From positions 520,250 to 584,249 of the forward strand of contig VWZS01008191.1 in NCBI GenBank assembly GCA_013397075.1: 64,000 nt of DNA. Direction: 5' to 3'. The position numbers and the translations under genes are program-made. Origin of the DNA: Rhabdornis inornatus. Lineage: Eukaryota > Chordata > Aves > Passeriformes > Rhabdornithidae. Of this stretch, positions 37,046-50,920 are shown one piece after another (position 1 is the stretch's first letter; each line of letters starts with the position of its first letter). The notes under the pieces were generated by a model, which was given only the letters and a program-made list of their open reading frames with translations, had not been told where the DNA came from and did not search any database.

Positions 37046-38231
37046 TTTTTTTTAATCACTTGTGTGCACACACCTGAAAATGGCCAATTCAGATCTGCCT
37101 GCAACTAAAGATGGGGCAAACATCCTTAAAAGGGGACAGAGAGGGATAATTTAAAGGATGCTTATGGTGGCTTTAGAGGAATCAGTCCTTCACAGCCACC
37201 CCTTCCCTGCTTTAGCAGCCCCTGCCTGCCTGGCACCTTTCCATCATGAGTTGGATCTTTTCTGGCTCTACCCCAGCATCCCTTGGTCACACCAAATCAG
37301 GACAGCAATAACCCTTGACAGCTCCCCCAGAAACTGCAGTCCTGCAGCATGGCTACAATTTCCTGACTGGAAAGAGAAGGAAAAAAAAAAAAAAGAGAAC
37401 AAAGATAGCAACTTAATGCAACTTTGGTTCTGAGGAAGAAAGCATGGAACTATAGCAAAAACTTTTCTGACTCTTCAAAACTCCTTCAAGTGTGTAAAAT
37501 CAATTAGTTAAGAGACAGGTAGCAGGAAGAATATCAGTGAGGAGCACAGGGAACAGCTCCTTCCACAGCAGTCACCTCCAGGAGGGTGAGAGAGGAGGAA
37601 AGCAAAACTGCTGGGAAGAAATCAACCCTATCTATTTATGCTGCTTTGGATGTGCCTTTCAAACCCTTGTAACATGGGATAGCAGAGGAGGAGGCTCTCA
37701 GGTGTCCCTGTGAGGTCACCAGGATTTCAGTTCCCAAATGCCTTTCTGGGTTGGGCTGATTTCAGGCTGACACTCAGCCCTTTGTGGATGCTTAAAAAAA
37801 TCACAGCCCTGCACAAAGTCACTAACAACAGTGGTCATTTTTGGTGATACAGCCTAGTCCTGACACTCTCTCAGTGGTTCTGAGCAATGACCTGTGGCTC
37901 TGACAACACAATTCTGAGGCAGCCAGATGCTGTGGGCAGCTGGATGCAAGAGGCTGAGCCTCAGAAAATGCTCAATCCTCTGTTGGTGACATTGCCATCG
38001 TCCCCTCATTATCATAACCATGGCCTGATTAACCAATTCTCCCTACTGCAGAGCTGCTGGAAGTTCATCCAACACAACAGCAAAGTCTCACAGGTGTGAG
38101 TTATCCTTCTCTTTGTTGTTTTAACAACCTGACCTGCAGTAAATCTGGCCAAAGGATTATCCCAGATACCCCCAAGGAGAGGATGCAGCAGAGGAATCGA
38201 GGTGACCACAGCACAGGCACTGTCTAATCAC

Positions 38232-38290
38232 TGAATTACAGAAGAATTGGCTGGAAGGGATCTCAGGAGGGCTGGTCCAACCTTCAGCTT
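38232..38290 (-). mobile_element. CR1 LINE 3' end (decayed)
   Basis: ACAGAAGAATTGGCTGGAAG, weakly matching the CR1 3' end. Confidence 0.5.
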
Positions 38291-40283
38291 GAAGCTGGAC
38301 TCACACCAATATCACTGTTGCTCAGCCACTCAAAAAGCCTTCAAGCTTGGAGATTGCACAACCTTTCTGGATGATTTGTTTTGTTTTACAACCCTTGTAG
38401 TGCAGAAAACTGCATTATTTGTAGCTGCTCTTCAAGCACCTTCTGACTACTACCTTGTGTAGAACCTTGAGGTCAAGGAGGAGCCACATCTCCCCCTCTT
38501 ACAGAGCAAATGTTCTACAATGTTCACAGCAAATCTACACAGCCAGGTGTCCTCCTCCTCACCTTCACAAGTAATAACCATGAGATTTGCATTGGCAGCT
38601 GCTTGCAGGGCAAATTGCAAGGCAAAATGAAGTCACAGAGATTTCCAATGACTTGGAATAAGCAGGATTGCACCTCATTCCCAGGGGGCTGGCACAATGT
38701 ACACCCTGCCTCACTACTGAGAATGGCATTGTAGGAATGATCAAAGGTCTGGAAAACCTGCTAGGATAAAAAAAATAATAATCAAAAGGCAAATTTTAAA
38801 AAAAAGCCCAGCTAAACTTAGGGAGAGAGAAAGCAGATGTGTAATCAATCTCAACCAGGAAGTACCTAAACTATAAGGTTTTTTTCCCAAGGATATCTAT
38901 TTAATGTGGAAAAAAAAATAAAAAAGATTAGGACAGTCCATAAGGGCCTGACTATTTTATCCCTATTTAAAAGTAAGAAATCCCAGAAATGGTTTCTATA
39001 ACCTTTTGTCCCATCCTCTGTCAGTGTCCCCACTGATGAGACTCCACAGTGTCCCTATAGATCCTAACCCATTCCTGGGCTTTCCTCTGCTGACCATAAA
39101 AACATTTGATCTGTGTTTCCAAACTCTAAATATCTGTGGCTGCAGCTTAAGGCTTAAATTTGAAGTTCTGCCCTACCAAATTTGTGGTTCTAACCTGACT
39201 GGTTATGGAGACCTTTTTTTCTCCCGCTTTTTATTTGCCAAAGTTTTATCAAATACTGAAGGACAAGTTGTGAGTTGTCCCTCAGTGTCTCGTTTTCTAG
39301 AATAAACACCCCCAGTTATTTCATTTTTTTCTTCCACAGCATTTTTCAGACCTTTTATCACTCTTCTGGCCCTGCCTGGACTCCAATTTCAAGTGTTTTT
39401 ATCCCAGAATAGATACACGTGCTCCAGTTAAAAGTCTGTCAGGGATTATTTGCTTCTTTTCCCTTGACCAAAACAAAAGTTTGGTTCCAGTTTATTGTTA
39501 TCTTACTTGCAGCCTAACATAGGCAGCAGCCAAAAGTAAGAAGGTTTGTCTATGAGCTCAGCCCAGCCTCTGTGGAAAATGAACTAAAATAGGCAAAAAA
39601 AAAAACAAACCTCTGAGAAATTCTGATTTTGTGGGTGGAAAAGTGCATAAAGCTGGGGAGGACAGAAACTTCTGTCAGGAACAGAAACTCAGGATAGATT
39701 TTCCAGGTCCTTTATCTAAGTCTTAGTGACATAATCACCTTTCAGCAAGTTAAAATATCAGTGCACCAGATGAACTTTGTGTTGCAGAGTCACAGCTGAA
39801 CAAGGAAGATGAACTGCAAGGAATAACATCAGCCCCAAGGAAAAGCAGGAAACTCCCAGAAAAGGGCATCCCTCTCCATTCCCTCCAGCTCCTGAAGTGA
39901 CAACACACATTCCAATAGCTTTTGGATATGTGTTCATGGTGAAACAGAAGGGTCAAAATACAGCCTTGCCCTACAAAATCAACACCAAATGATAAAAAAG
40001 GAGTTCTTAAAAAGAAACCTCAGCATTTCCTCATTTTAGTTCCTCTCCATTCATGCAGCCCAGCAGCTCACACGCACATGGGTGAACCTCACTGAGGACT
40101 ACCCAGTTTCACAAATTCCTGGGATTTCCCTTTTTAATAAAGACTGTATTGTCTTCACACTTCAGGAAGGTCGGACATTGAAGGAATTAAAGTAATAGGG
40201 AATCACAGAATCAGTCTACTGTGGCTTTACTTTTCTCTGAGGGTTTGCACAGCTGACAGGACCAGTCAAACAACAGACCTTGA

Positions 40284-40340
40284 CATCACAGAATAATTTA
40301 GGTTGGAAAAGACCTTTAACAGCATTCAGTCCAACTACTA
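40284..40340 (-). mobile_element. CR1 LINE 3' end (short)
   Basis: ATCACAGAATAATTTAGGTT and GGAAAAGACCTTTAAC, abutting the larger plus-strand CR1. Confidence 0.8.
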
Positions 40341-41248
40341 TTGAGTCTTTCATTAGTAAATTTGTGGATGACACTGAGCTGGGAGTGTGTGTCCATCTGT
40401 TGGAAGGGAGGAGGGCTCTGCAGAGGGACCTGGAAGGTTGGATGGATGGGCAGAGTGCAATGGGATGAAGTTTAATAAATCCAAGTGTAAAGTCCTGCAT
40501 TGTGGCCACAATAACCCCCTGCAATGTTACAGGCTGGGGACAGAGTGGCTGGACAGTGCCCAGGCAGGGAGGGACCTGGGGACACTGATGGACAGCAGCT
40601 GGACATGAGCCAGCAGTGTGTCCTGGTGGCCAAGAAGGCCAATGGCCCCCGGCCTGGATCAGGAATGGTGTGGCCAGCAGGAGCAGGGAGGTCATTCTTG
40701 CCCTGGACTCAGCACTGGTGAGCCACAGCCACAGCTTGAGTGCTGTGTCCAGTTCTGTCCCCTCAGTTTAGGAAGGACTCCTAAACTCCAGAGGAGGCAA
40801 CGAGGCTGGTGAGGGGCTTGGAACACAAACCCTGTGAGGAATGACTGAGGGAGCTGGGGTTGTTTATCCTGGAGAAAAGGAGACTCAGGGGTGACCTTCT
40901 CACTCTCTACAGCTCCTGAAAGGTGGCTGTGTCAGGTGGGGTTGGTCTCTGTCTCCAGGCAGCACTGACAGAAACAGAGGACACAGCCTTAAACTGTGCC
41001 AAGGGAAATAGAGGTTGGATATTAGGAAAAGGTTTTTTATGGAAAGAATGATAAAGTACTGGAATGGTCTGCCTGGGGAGGTGGTGGAGTCACCATCCCT
41101 GGATGTGTTTTAAAAAAGCCTGGATGTGGCACTGGGTGCCATGGTTTAGTTGAGGTGTTAGGGCTGGGTTGGACTCGATGACCTTGGAGGCCTCTTCAAC
41201 CTGGTGATTCTGTGGATTCTGTGATCCTGTGTGTGATTCTGTGTGATT
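40341..41248 (+). mobile_element. CR1 LINE, 5'-truncated copy with reverse-transcriptase remnant
   Basis: Longest CR1 in the window. Its left end translates to the C-terminal part of the CR1 reverse transcriptase in shifting frames: KFVDDTELG, then ALQRDLEGW, MKFNKSKCKVLHCG and MSQQCVLVAKKAN. Frameshifts make it a dead copy. The 3' UTR follows, ending in tandem ATTCTGTG-like octamers (about 41204-41248), the hallmark CR1 tail. It is inserted next to a minus-strand CR1 fragment at 40284-40340. Confidence 0.92.
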
Positions 41249-41469
41249 AATCCAGCACTGTGAAATCCACCACCAAACCATGTCTCCATGGTACCTGAAG
41301 AGCAACCAGTGTAAGATCTTCACCTGTAATCCCCAGCCAGCAGCACTGTCCTGTCAGGATTTTAATTCAGGATGCAACTGGAAATAAGATGACACCTGCA
41401 AAGCCACATAATGGATGACTCACAATGAATCCAGCCATGTTTACCCAATCAAGAAGGATAAATCTTGTG

Positions 41470-41584
41470 GCTGCAGAGTGCTCTGGACTGGGCCACGGTT
41501 GAGGGGTGGAGTTGGCAGGATTAAGGGTTGGGCTCAATGATCTTTGAGGTCTTTCCAATCTAAACATTTCTATGATTCTGTGGA
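41470..41584 (+). mobile_element. CR1 LINE 3' end
   Basis: GGGTTGGGCTCAATGATCTT, GAGGTCTTTCCAATC, then TTTCTATGATTCTGTGG. Confidence 0.85.
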
Positions 41585-42621
41585 TGCAGAGGTGAAATTG
41601 CACAAGCAGATTAAAAACTCCTTTAAAACTCCTTCTGCAACAGCTTGAGCTGCCATCAAAGTTTCTAATCACAAAATACCTTAGAGGAAATAACCACAAC
41701 GCCCATCCTAAAGGATTAAGGTGCTTCATTAAAGAATAAAAACAATAACAATTAAGAAATCCAGCCCCTCTTCCCTCCAGAGTTTGACCTTGAGCAGAGC
41801 AGAGTTTTCTTGGCCATATCACACACCCCAGGAAATCCCAGATTTCCCACAGAAGGCATCCACCACAAGAACATTTCATGCATGGACACATAACAAACAT
41901 AGCCCAAGAATTCTCTAAAAACATTAACTGACAAAACCCAGCCAAGTTCTTAAACTGCCATCCATGCCCCATGAAGGGAAATGTATTCTATAAACACAGA
42001 GATATCTCCACAAACAGTGATACCCAACAGGAGATCCCCCTTTGCCTGTGTTCTACTGACTGAAAGCTGACTTTAATACACAGCACATTCTTTTTTTCTT
42101 CTCTAGTTTTATCAGTTGTACCAAGTGTAAATCTGTTAATGAAACAGCACTTAAATTGTTCACAATAACACTAAAACCACCCCCTTGTGAAATGAATGAG
42201 GTTCCCCTCCCAGGTCCTCTCTGTGGATTGTGGGAAATTTCCCTGTGCTGGTTAGAGTGTTTATTAAAGTTGGGTTTTGAGTAAACAGTTGTTGTAGAGA
42301 ATTGATCACTGCTCTGCCATGCTGTGCTCTGTTGATCCTCTGCACCTTTCCAGGGAACACCATCCCAACACCACCATTAGGGTGATATTATCCTATTCCC
42401 ACTGCCAAATTGCCACCCCTGTCTTGCAGAAAGCACCACCAGAATGTTGTAGGAGCCTATTAAAATATCCCTGCTGTCCCCCAAATGATGCTTCTGTAAT
42501 AAAACCCATCTTCCTCTCGTGATCTCTGCATCCTGACAAAACTTCCTCCTCCTGATGACCAGGCACCAGCTTGAGGATGAGGAACCTCCTTCACCACTTC
42601 CTCTTGGTTATCCTGTTTATG

Positions 42622-42715
42622 AAACCATGGAATGAATCATGGAATGGTTTGGGTTGGAAGGGACCTTAAAGCTCCTCTCATTCCGGCCTCTGCCATGGGC
42701 AGGGACTTTCACCAG
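42622..42715 (-). mobile_element. CR1 LINE fragment
   Basis: ATCATGGAATGGTTTGGGTT followed by a short body ending GGGCAGGGACTTTC. Confidence 0.9.
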
Positions 42716-44549
42716 ACCAGGTTATTTTTGCACACAGGTCATGGTTCTCCTGGAAGGCCACCAAAGACACAATGGTGATCCAATCCAGGCACAGTTTCCC
42801 AATGGAAATGATTAACCTGGAGTAAAAACTTCATCCCAGCTCAACCATGAATTAAAAAGGAGAGAATCGGAAGTGAAAATAAATAAGTGAACCAGTAACC
42901 CAGTGTTTACTAAACTAAAGCAAATAGAGATGAGGAAATACAAACAAAGCATCATGAAGTTTAGAAGCATTATATAAGAACCTGAAGACATCAGGAAAAC
43001 TCTGCAGCTGCTAAAGATAAGGGATTAATGAGAAATTAATATTTTATTTGTTTTTGTGTTTTGGTGGGTTTTCTTTGTTTTTGTTTTTTTATTTTTTCTA
43101 TTTGATTTGTTTTGAGTTTGGTTTCCTTGTAGTTTTTTGGATTTGGAATATATTTTTTTTTAACAAAAACATTACAACAAACAAAATTTTACAGACTGTA
43201 CAGTCCAGTAGAAGAAAGTTCAACATGTAATAATTTTGATCTGTATTTGGAAAGCAGCAGGGCAACACGCATGGCTCTGATGATGATGGAGAAGCTTTTT
43301 CCAGCTCATTAGTAACAAAGGCAGATGTTAAACAGCATCCAGGAGAGATAAACATTTCAAATTAGCAGGCCTGGATAACTTGCACCTAAGAGCATTTGTA
43401 AAAGCTGGCTGAGAAGATCTGTTTGAACACAGCCAAATGCAGAACCTGGACTCGAGAAAGAACAGACTCAGCACAGACCTCCAGCACAGCAGCCCGGATT
43501 TTGGGAAAGAAGTGATGTGGCAGAGAATTTAGGGATTAAAAGAGGTAAATAATTCCACATGAACTCCCAGTGCGTGCTGCTGGCAAAAGGCAAACACGAG
43601 TGTTTGCTGGATAAACTGAGCAGAGAGGAAGGACAAGAAGAAAATTCTCCTTTTTTACACAGCACTTGGAAGATCTGTCCCATGACATCACGTCAAGAAT
43701 TTTAAAAGGCTAATAAAAACCAGAGCAGGGTGTGGAAAGGAAGCACAAAAGGAAGTAGAGGAGCTCTGCATCCTTCTGGATGCCCTCAGGTTATCTCAGT
43801 AGCCACTGGGAGCATGTTCAGGTGACTTAACCAGGTGTTGAATGTGCTCAGAGGCCCTTTATTATCAGAAAATTCCATCTAGCAGAGTAAAGTACAATGG
43901 GACATGAACTGAAAACCTCTGAAAATCCATAACCCTCTCCAGATTATCTCCAATAATAGCAAGGGCCAGGGGAAATGTGTTGGGCTGCCCATCTCAGCCC
44001 CTTAAAAAGCAGAGCACAAGTTACATTTTATCAGAAACAGGTACTTGGACTCAGCTTACTGGAGGTAACTGGTGAATATTAGCTGCTTTTAATAACTTGC
44101 CAAATAAAATAATCTATCCTTCCCATCAGGGATTACTCTAATCTTAATATAGCTCCAACTGCACAGACTTCCTGGGTTTTGATGTCAGATTTTGGCCCAG
44201 GCACTGAGATGTTACATTTTCCTTGGACTTTCCCAAGTAGCTGCTGGATTCCACTCATGAAAGGCCACTTGCTCTTGCTTGGAAAAAAATAAATTTAAAC
44301 AAGGAAGTTTCAATGATGTTCTCAACTGTAAGAGGAGAAAATGTTGCTCAGATGTCCTTGAAAACTCCACTTCTCTTTAATTAACACCTTTAGGTTGGAA
44401 AAAGCCAGGTCAAAGTCTAACTATCCATGTCATGGAGCAAGAAGAGGTAAAGAGAAATCATGTTGATCCTGCTGGAGCCTCAGGTGCTGTCAGTTCCCAA
44501 AGTTTCATCAGGAAACTTGCAGTATCTTCTTTTTTTTCATGGTCAGTAC

Positions 44550-44658
44550 ATCCTGGTCTAGTGGAAGGTGCCCCTGCTGAGAGCAGGAGCTTGGATTGAG
44601 ATGAACTTTAAGATCTCTTCCACCAAAGCCATTCCATGATTCCATGATTCTGTGATCC
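44550..44658 (+). mobile_element. CR1 LINE 3' end
   Basis: CTAGTGGAAGGTGCCCCTGC to CCATGATTCCATGATTCTGTG, with two octamers visible. Confidence 0.85.
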
Positions 44659-47600
44659 CACCAACAGAGGGGCAGCAGCAGCAGCCTTCAGGTCACCTTG
44701 GTGGCACAGAGAAGAAAGATGCCCAACCTCTGTAATCCAGCTGATAAATAAATGAGAAATTCAACTTTTTTCTTTTTTTCTTTTTTTTTTCTCCCCTGAA
44801 TAGTAGAATGATTTTTGCTGCTGGTTTTGCTGCCAAGTCCCAGGTGAAATTCTCAAGAATTTGGGAGAGCCCATGGTCCAAGAAAAGGTGTCTGAGGGAC
44901 CTGTCCCCTCTGCAGCCCTCAGCTTCCTGAACTGGCACAAGGCCCTACCTGAGGGCAGATAAATCCAACCTCATAGCTCCAGTGACCACAAAAGCAGAGT
45001 TTGACATCTTAATCTGCAATCCAGTCCCACCCTGGGGATGTTTTTACAGGACAAAAGGAGGGTCTGATCCTATTCTTACTAAAAATGAAGGATGCCTGGA
45101 GTCTCCCTGTCCTCTGCATAATATCTCCCTCTGATCCATGTGTGGGAGAAATAAATACATCTTGAATGAAGATGTCCTGAAATTCCAGAGAAGAGACACC
45201 ATTCCTACCCTTTTTTTTGGGCTATTTTCTGTTCTTCAAAGCAAGAACATCCATATCATCAGTTCTGGGCTTGCTGGACCCCACAAACACAGCCTGGGGC
45301 TGGGGACACAGTGAACTCTGGCTGCCTCTGCCTCTCAGGAACCATTTAAATGTTACAAAAGTGAATGGATTGTGCAATCCCTGTGCCTGCAGATGTGCTG
45401 TGGGATCCCACTTTAACCCTCTTGCTATCTGAGGTGCCCCATCACATAAAAGAGGATTGCACTGCAAGTGGTTTATCAGACTCATCTGGCTCTTAACTTG
45501 GGAGCAGGGACCTAAAAAGCACCTTCAGGGCTGGGATTTCACAACCCAATTGTTTTACTTTTCTGGAAGAGTTCAGCCTTTTCCCTGAGGATCCTCAGAG
45601 CTGAGAATGCCTCTCAGTGACACAAGCTCACACTGCCAAGGCAGAGGTCGGTGCAGCAAGGGAAGATCTTCCAGAAAGAAGTTCAGGCTATTGCCAAGAG
45701 GAAAACCATGTTTAAGGTCAGGAGTCCTTCAGAAACTTCCCAGCTCCACAGCCTACCAGCCAGACAAGTGAAAAATGAGGATTTTCTGTTCCACAGCCTG
45801 TGCTTTGCTTTGCCCACTGCAGTGAACATTGTGCTCACCATCATCTGGTTCCTACCATTAAACCTCCCTTAACTGGGTTTCCTGCCCCCAGGGGCTGCTT
45901 CCTGCCCAGAACATCCCATTCCCAGCCCTGCACATGTTACTGAGGACCAGTTTTTGTAGATGAGAGTTTATGGCACTTTTAAATCACTGCCAAACCAGCA
46001 CCAGGATCCAGCTGTGCCTCGTGCATCCCTCACAGGTTTATCAGGCTGTGAGCATTTCTGGGAAAAAGTGGCTTCTCCAAGTGCGGAAATGCAGCCTTTC
46101 CCCTTAATTTCACTCCTAAATTCCCAGGTTTGGGCTTCAGGGAATCACACAGCAGCAGCAGAACAGGGTGAGGATGGAGAAGAAGCAACAAAGCCTAAAA
46201 TCAAAAGCCTGAAATCATTAGTACCTTTTTCCAAGGCATGTGTGCTAATGTAAAGCCTGTTATTGCTGTAATTATAGCTGTGCTTACTGTCACTGCTAAT
46301 GGATGTGCCTCCCATGCTCACAGGGCTGCAGGCAAGGAAGGAACATTCTCCTTCCACAGCTTTCCCAACCTGGGCATGGAGCCATCCATGAACTGAGCCT
46401 TGCAAAGAGCTTGAGGAAAATGGAACTCAGTAACCCTGCCTCACTGATTTACAGTGACATTCCAGACCATGGTTGTGGTTATACAGCCTGGAAATATTCT
46501 TGTGGGTAAATAAACAAAATAAGTGAATAATTTTAATTTTTATCTGCAAGACCTTTCAGAGTTCTGGATTGAGTTTATAGCCATCACCTTACTGTGTTTC
46601 TGCTCTTTTCTGTATATCAGCTTTGGGGGGAGATTTGTGTCATTCATCTCCCTGGTGACACAAGCTGATATCAGACAGTTGTTTCTGAAGGATTTTGACA
46701 GCATCATCTCATGCCACAGCTAAACCTGGACCAGTAACACTGAGCAATATAAAGAGCAAAATAACATCTTTATTTTCTCCTAGGTGAACACACATCTTCC
46801 ACCAAGCATGGCCAGAAATCCCCTAGATTCAGTGGAGCACTAGCTCCAGGCTTTGCTCCACAAAATTAAACACAGCATAGGAAATAGAGGGAAGTGCTTT
46901 CCTCAGCATCAAAGTACAGCAAAATGTGCAATCTTCTCTGAAAAGTCTTAATTTAAAAGCAAAAAAAAGCAAGGTTGGCTCCCCTGAGTGCAGCATCCCC
47001 CTGGGGTGGCACAATGAACTCCTTAACACGTGGAGTCAGAGCAGGGATGTCTTAAAGATGGGAGAGAAAAAAAAATCACACTACTTCTGAGAAGCAGGGA
47101 AATTATCCCTGACCTGGGATCCAAGCCACTGTGGATTAAAACTCTTTGGAACAAGAAGACAATCACACTTTTTTTCTCCTTATACACAAAGCAATTTGCC
47201 TCTTCAATGGCATAAGAATTAAATCCAGCTGGAATGGCTTTTTAATTAAAATCATACTTTGCTTATCAGAGTGAGAGCACTTAACTGATTACAGAGGAAA
47301 TGTGGCAAACTCTGGCATCCCATTCCCCATTCCCCATTCCCCAAACCCCTATGCCAAACCCTGTGTAACCCTTTGCAGACTGCCCCGCCTGAGCTCTCCT
47401 CACCCCATTTATGGATCACAAAAAGCCATGTAGGACACACAGAGTGTCTGTAAAAGTTGAGACAAAAGCTCGTTCCCTGAATCTGCTGCAGTTCAGTTTG
47501 CTGAATCCTGGGAATTTCCTAGGCTAAGAATCTCCATACATTTAATTTCATCTCCTTGGCTGTGTTTTTACATTCGTAGACAATTGAAATGTTTCTCACT

Positions 47601-50029
47601 GTCCTGGCAGGGCTGTGAGGCCAAAGGCTGGACCCATTCCTGGCATATTCCCCCCACTCCAATGGTTAAGGAGCCTTTTCTTCCCAAGCATCATCACCCA
47701 CCCTTGCTCTCAGAGTCCTCTTGCTTTTCCAGATGGGGACCACACAATTCCCAGCTCAGGATAAGGACAGGGGTGGGTCACACCCCTTCGAGGTGTCCCC
47801 TGAGGAACACCCCACATCCCTGGGGTCACTGGGATGTGCTGCCTGTGCCACATGTGGCTCTCAGCCTCCCTGGGTTGTTCCTGTCACAACTTCCAGGAGC
47901 ATTAATCCCACAGTGGGACCCTCACGTCAGCAAGCTAAGCTGATTTATCCTGGCCAGGCGGCGGCTGCAAGGCAGGATTTTTCCCAAGCACAGCCACGAG
48001 TTAAATTCCGAGGTCCAATGAATTTGTGGCCAAATTCCTGAGGGTTTTTATCTCCCCGTGTCCTCTGCCAGCTCCTGCGAGGGGAAGGGATGCTGGGGGA
48101 GATGCTGGAGCTGAGGTCTTAGACTTGTGCTCTTTGCAGTGATCCTTTGGGAATTCCCTTGAAACAGCACTGCCACAGGAACTCAGCAGCACTGTCCTTA
48201 CAGACTGAGAGGAGATCAGATGCCACTTCCATCAGGAAAGACACGATTTTTAGCTCCAGTGAAATGATTTCAGCCACAAGGTGCTGATTTAGGCTGAATT
48301 AACCACCTCCAGGTCAAAGCCAAGAACACAAGTGTTGCTCTTCGTGTGTCTCCCACATAATGAAGAAAATGCAGCTTTTCCCTTGCACTCCTCCTGCTCT
48401 CTCCCTCCTGACACCCAAGAGTGCTGCTTTCCATCACACCACTTAAATGCCACCATTCTGCAGGGAAACATACCCCACTGATAAACCCTGCAGGAGACAC
48501 CTGGTCCCAGCAGCCAGAATTTCTTAGATTCTTAAGCACTTCTAAAATCCAGACTTGGTCCACTATTACATTTCTAAGCCTGAAAAAGTTCTTCTCCAAC
48601 TAAGCCTGCTGCTGTTGAAGGGAGTTACAGAACTCCAGACTCAAGGCTGAATAAATTTGAAACGGATAGTTGTGATAGAACTTCCAAAAGTGAAACTCTT
48701 CCACCATCTCATCTGTGGCACAGGTCATGATCCCTTCTCTGAGTGGGTCAGCCTGAGAATCGGCAAAGTGGCATTTCCCTCCCTCCCAGAAATGGATCTG
48801 TTGTCAATTAAAGATGTGCCACATCCTGACCATTTTCTGGCCTGAAAAGAAAGTTTAAAAACAAGGGTTTTTTTCTTTATTTATTTACCCTTCTGTTAAG
48901 AAAAAAATAACTTAGAACTTCTGAACATATCCAGTTTTTTGATGGGAATAAAAGGAGGAAAAAATATTCTGCTTTTTTTTTCTCATCGACTAAGAATAAA
49001 AATCTCCAAGGATAAATCCCTTTACCCCCTCTCAACTTTACAAAATAACCAACCTTGCTGAGATTATTCCTCAAGTGAAAGGTTAGAGTTTTTGCTAAGG
49101 GAAAGTTCCTTTGGAAGGCAAAGAGTCAGCAAGGTCTAATGTGAAGAGACCAGTCACCAATCTTTGTATCTTGGCCTGAAGATCATTTAAATCTCATTTC
49201 CCAGTACCCACATACCCCAGCCTCAGAGGGCAGCTCCAGTCACTCACTGGTGAGCTCTGCAGAATTTTAATGGGCTCCCCACTGCAGACCTCACTGTTGG
49301 GGTACAAACTCAATTTTAGATTTCTCTCCCTCCTGCCCCTTGTGAGCAGCTCATGTCCCTGTGCATGTGGGGCTGGAGGTGGTCACTGCATCTTTTCTGG
49401 TGTGAAGCACAAGTTCTAATTTTGCTGTTGTTATTTCAGCACAGTGTGAAGAGTCTGGGTGAGACTCTATTGCTTGTACAAGGACAATCAGAAATATGAA
49501 TCCTCCTCTCCATTCCAATTATTTTACAGGAAACAGACCACATCTGCTGGGTGAAACACCATGCTGGGGCTGTCACCCAACCCTGTGTGACCACTCAGCA
49601 CAATCCTGCTGAACACCATTCCCTGGCTCTGCTCCCTGACCAACACTCCTTTCCCTCCATGGCCATGATCCCCAGGACATTTGGCTGGCACGGGAAGGCC
49701 TGAGGCTGCTGTGGATGGATCCCCCAAAACAAGAGGTGATGTTGGGAGAGGGCAGTGAGCCCTGTCACACATAGAGCAAAGCTCCAGCTGGCTTTGAGCT
49801 TCTGCCACGCAGACACATCCCCAGCGTGTCCACACACACACAAATTCCAAAATAAAGAGCCTAGAGGAAGATTGTCAAAAGAGGAATCATCAGTGGGACC
49901 CTTCTACCAGGGATCTGGCAAAACCACACCACTGGTGGGACTGGACTCTGAGGAGACACCATTGAAGTCTCCCGGTACTTAAAGGAGGTTTCTAAAAAAG
50001 AGGGAGAACAATTCTTCACATGGGCAAAG

Positions 50030-50297
50030 AGATATAAGACAAGGGAATGGTTCTAAACTAAGAGGAGAGATTTTTTTAGATGTCAAGAAGAAATTGTCCA
50101 CTGTGAGAATGGTGAAACACTGGCACAGGTTCCCATAGAAAACTCTTAGGCCTCTTAGACCTTGAAGTGTCCAAGGCAAGGCTGGACAGGGCTTGGAGCA
50201 GCCTGGGACAATGGAAGGTGTCCCTGCCCACGGCAGGGGTGGAATGGGATATTATTAAGATCCTTTCCAAGCCAAACCATTCCATGACTCTGTGATG
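50030..50297 (+). mobile_element. CR1 LINE 3' end
   Basis: GAAGTGTCCAAGGCAAGGCT, CCCTGCCCACGGCAGGGGTG and terminus CCATTCCATGACTCTGTGA. Confidence 0.92.
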
Positions 50298-50703
50298 ACT
50301 ACACAGACCCCTTGAGAGATCCTGCTCCCCTCTCAACCAACCACACTGGATTTCTACACTGGATTTTAATTTCTAAACCAGAAGAACTGTTCCTCTTCCA
50401 GGATGGCCTGTTCCTATCTCCTATTCTCACCTGGCTGAAAGTCAAGCACAGACACAGCTCCAAGCTTCCCCAAGCTCCCATTCCTGCACTGCCAGGTAGA
50501 TCCATAACTGCACCAATGCTTTGCTCCTGCTAAAGGTGGTTCTGCCTTGGTCAGTTTTTCCTGACAGGAGAGCAGGAGGGTGAGCCCAGCACTGGGAACA
50601 GGATCACATCTCACTCCCTCCCTGCTGCAAACCACCCCACACCCAGCTAAATCCAATTCCATTGAGTTTACAACATTCCTGCACCAGCACTAGCCCTTCA
50701 CTT

Positions 50704-50920
50704 TAGAATCATAAAATCCTTAAAGTTGGGAAAGGCCTCTGAGATTGAGTCCAATCATAAACCCAGCACTGCACCACTAAACCATGCCCCCATGCACCAC
50801 CTTTACACATTTTTTGAACACATTCAGGGAGGGTGATTCCATCACCCAGCAGGAGCAGCCTGTTCCAAAGCTTGACAACACGTTAGGAGAAGAAATTTTT
50901 CCAAACGCTTCCATGAAAGA
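50704..50920 (-). mobile_element. CR1 LINE fragment
   Basis: TAGAATCATAAAATCCTTAA, GCACTAAACCATGCCCC-like body and CAGCCTGTTCCAAAGCTTGA. Confidence 0.88.

Noticed and set aside
41367..41972. 201-codon minus-strand frame
   Set aside because: Partly antisense to a CR1 3' end, with no recognisable domain and no splice context; treated as chance.
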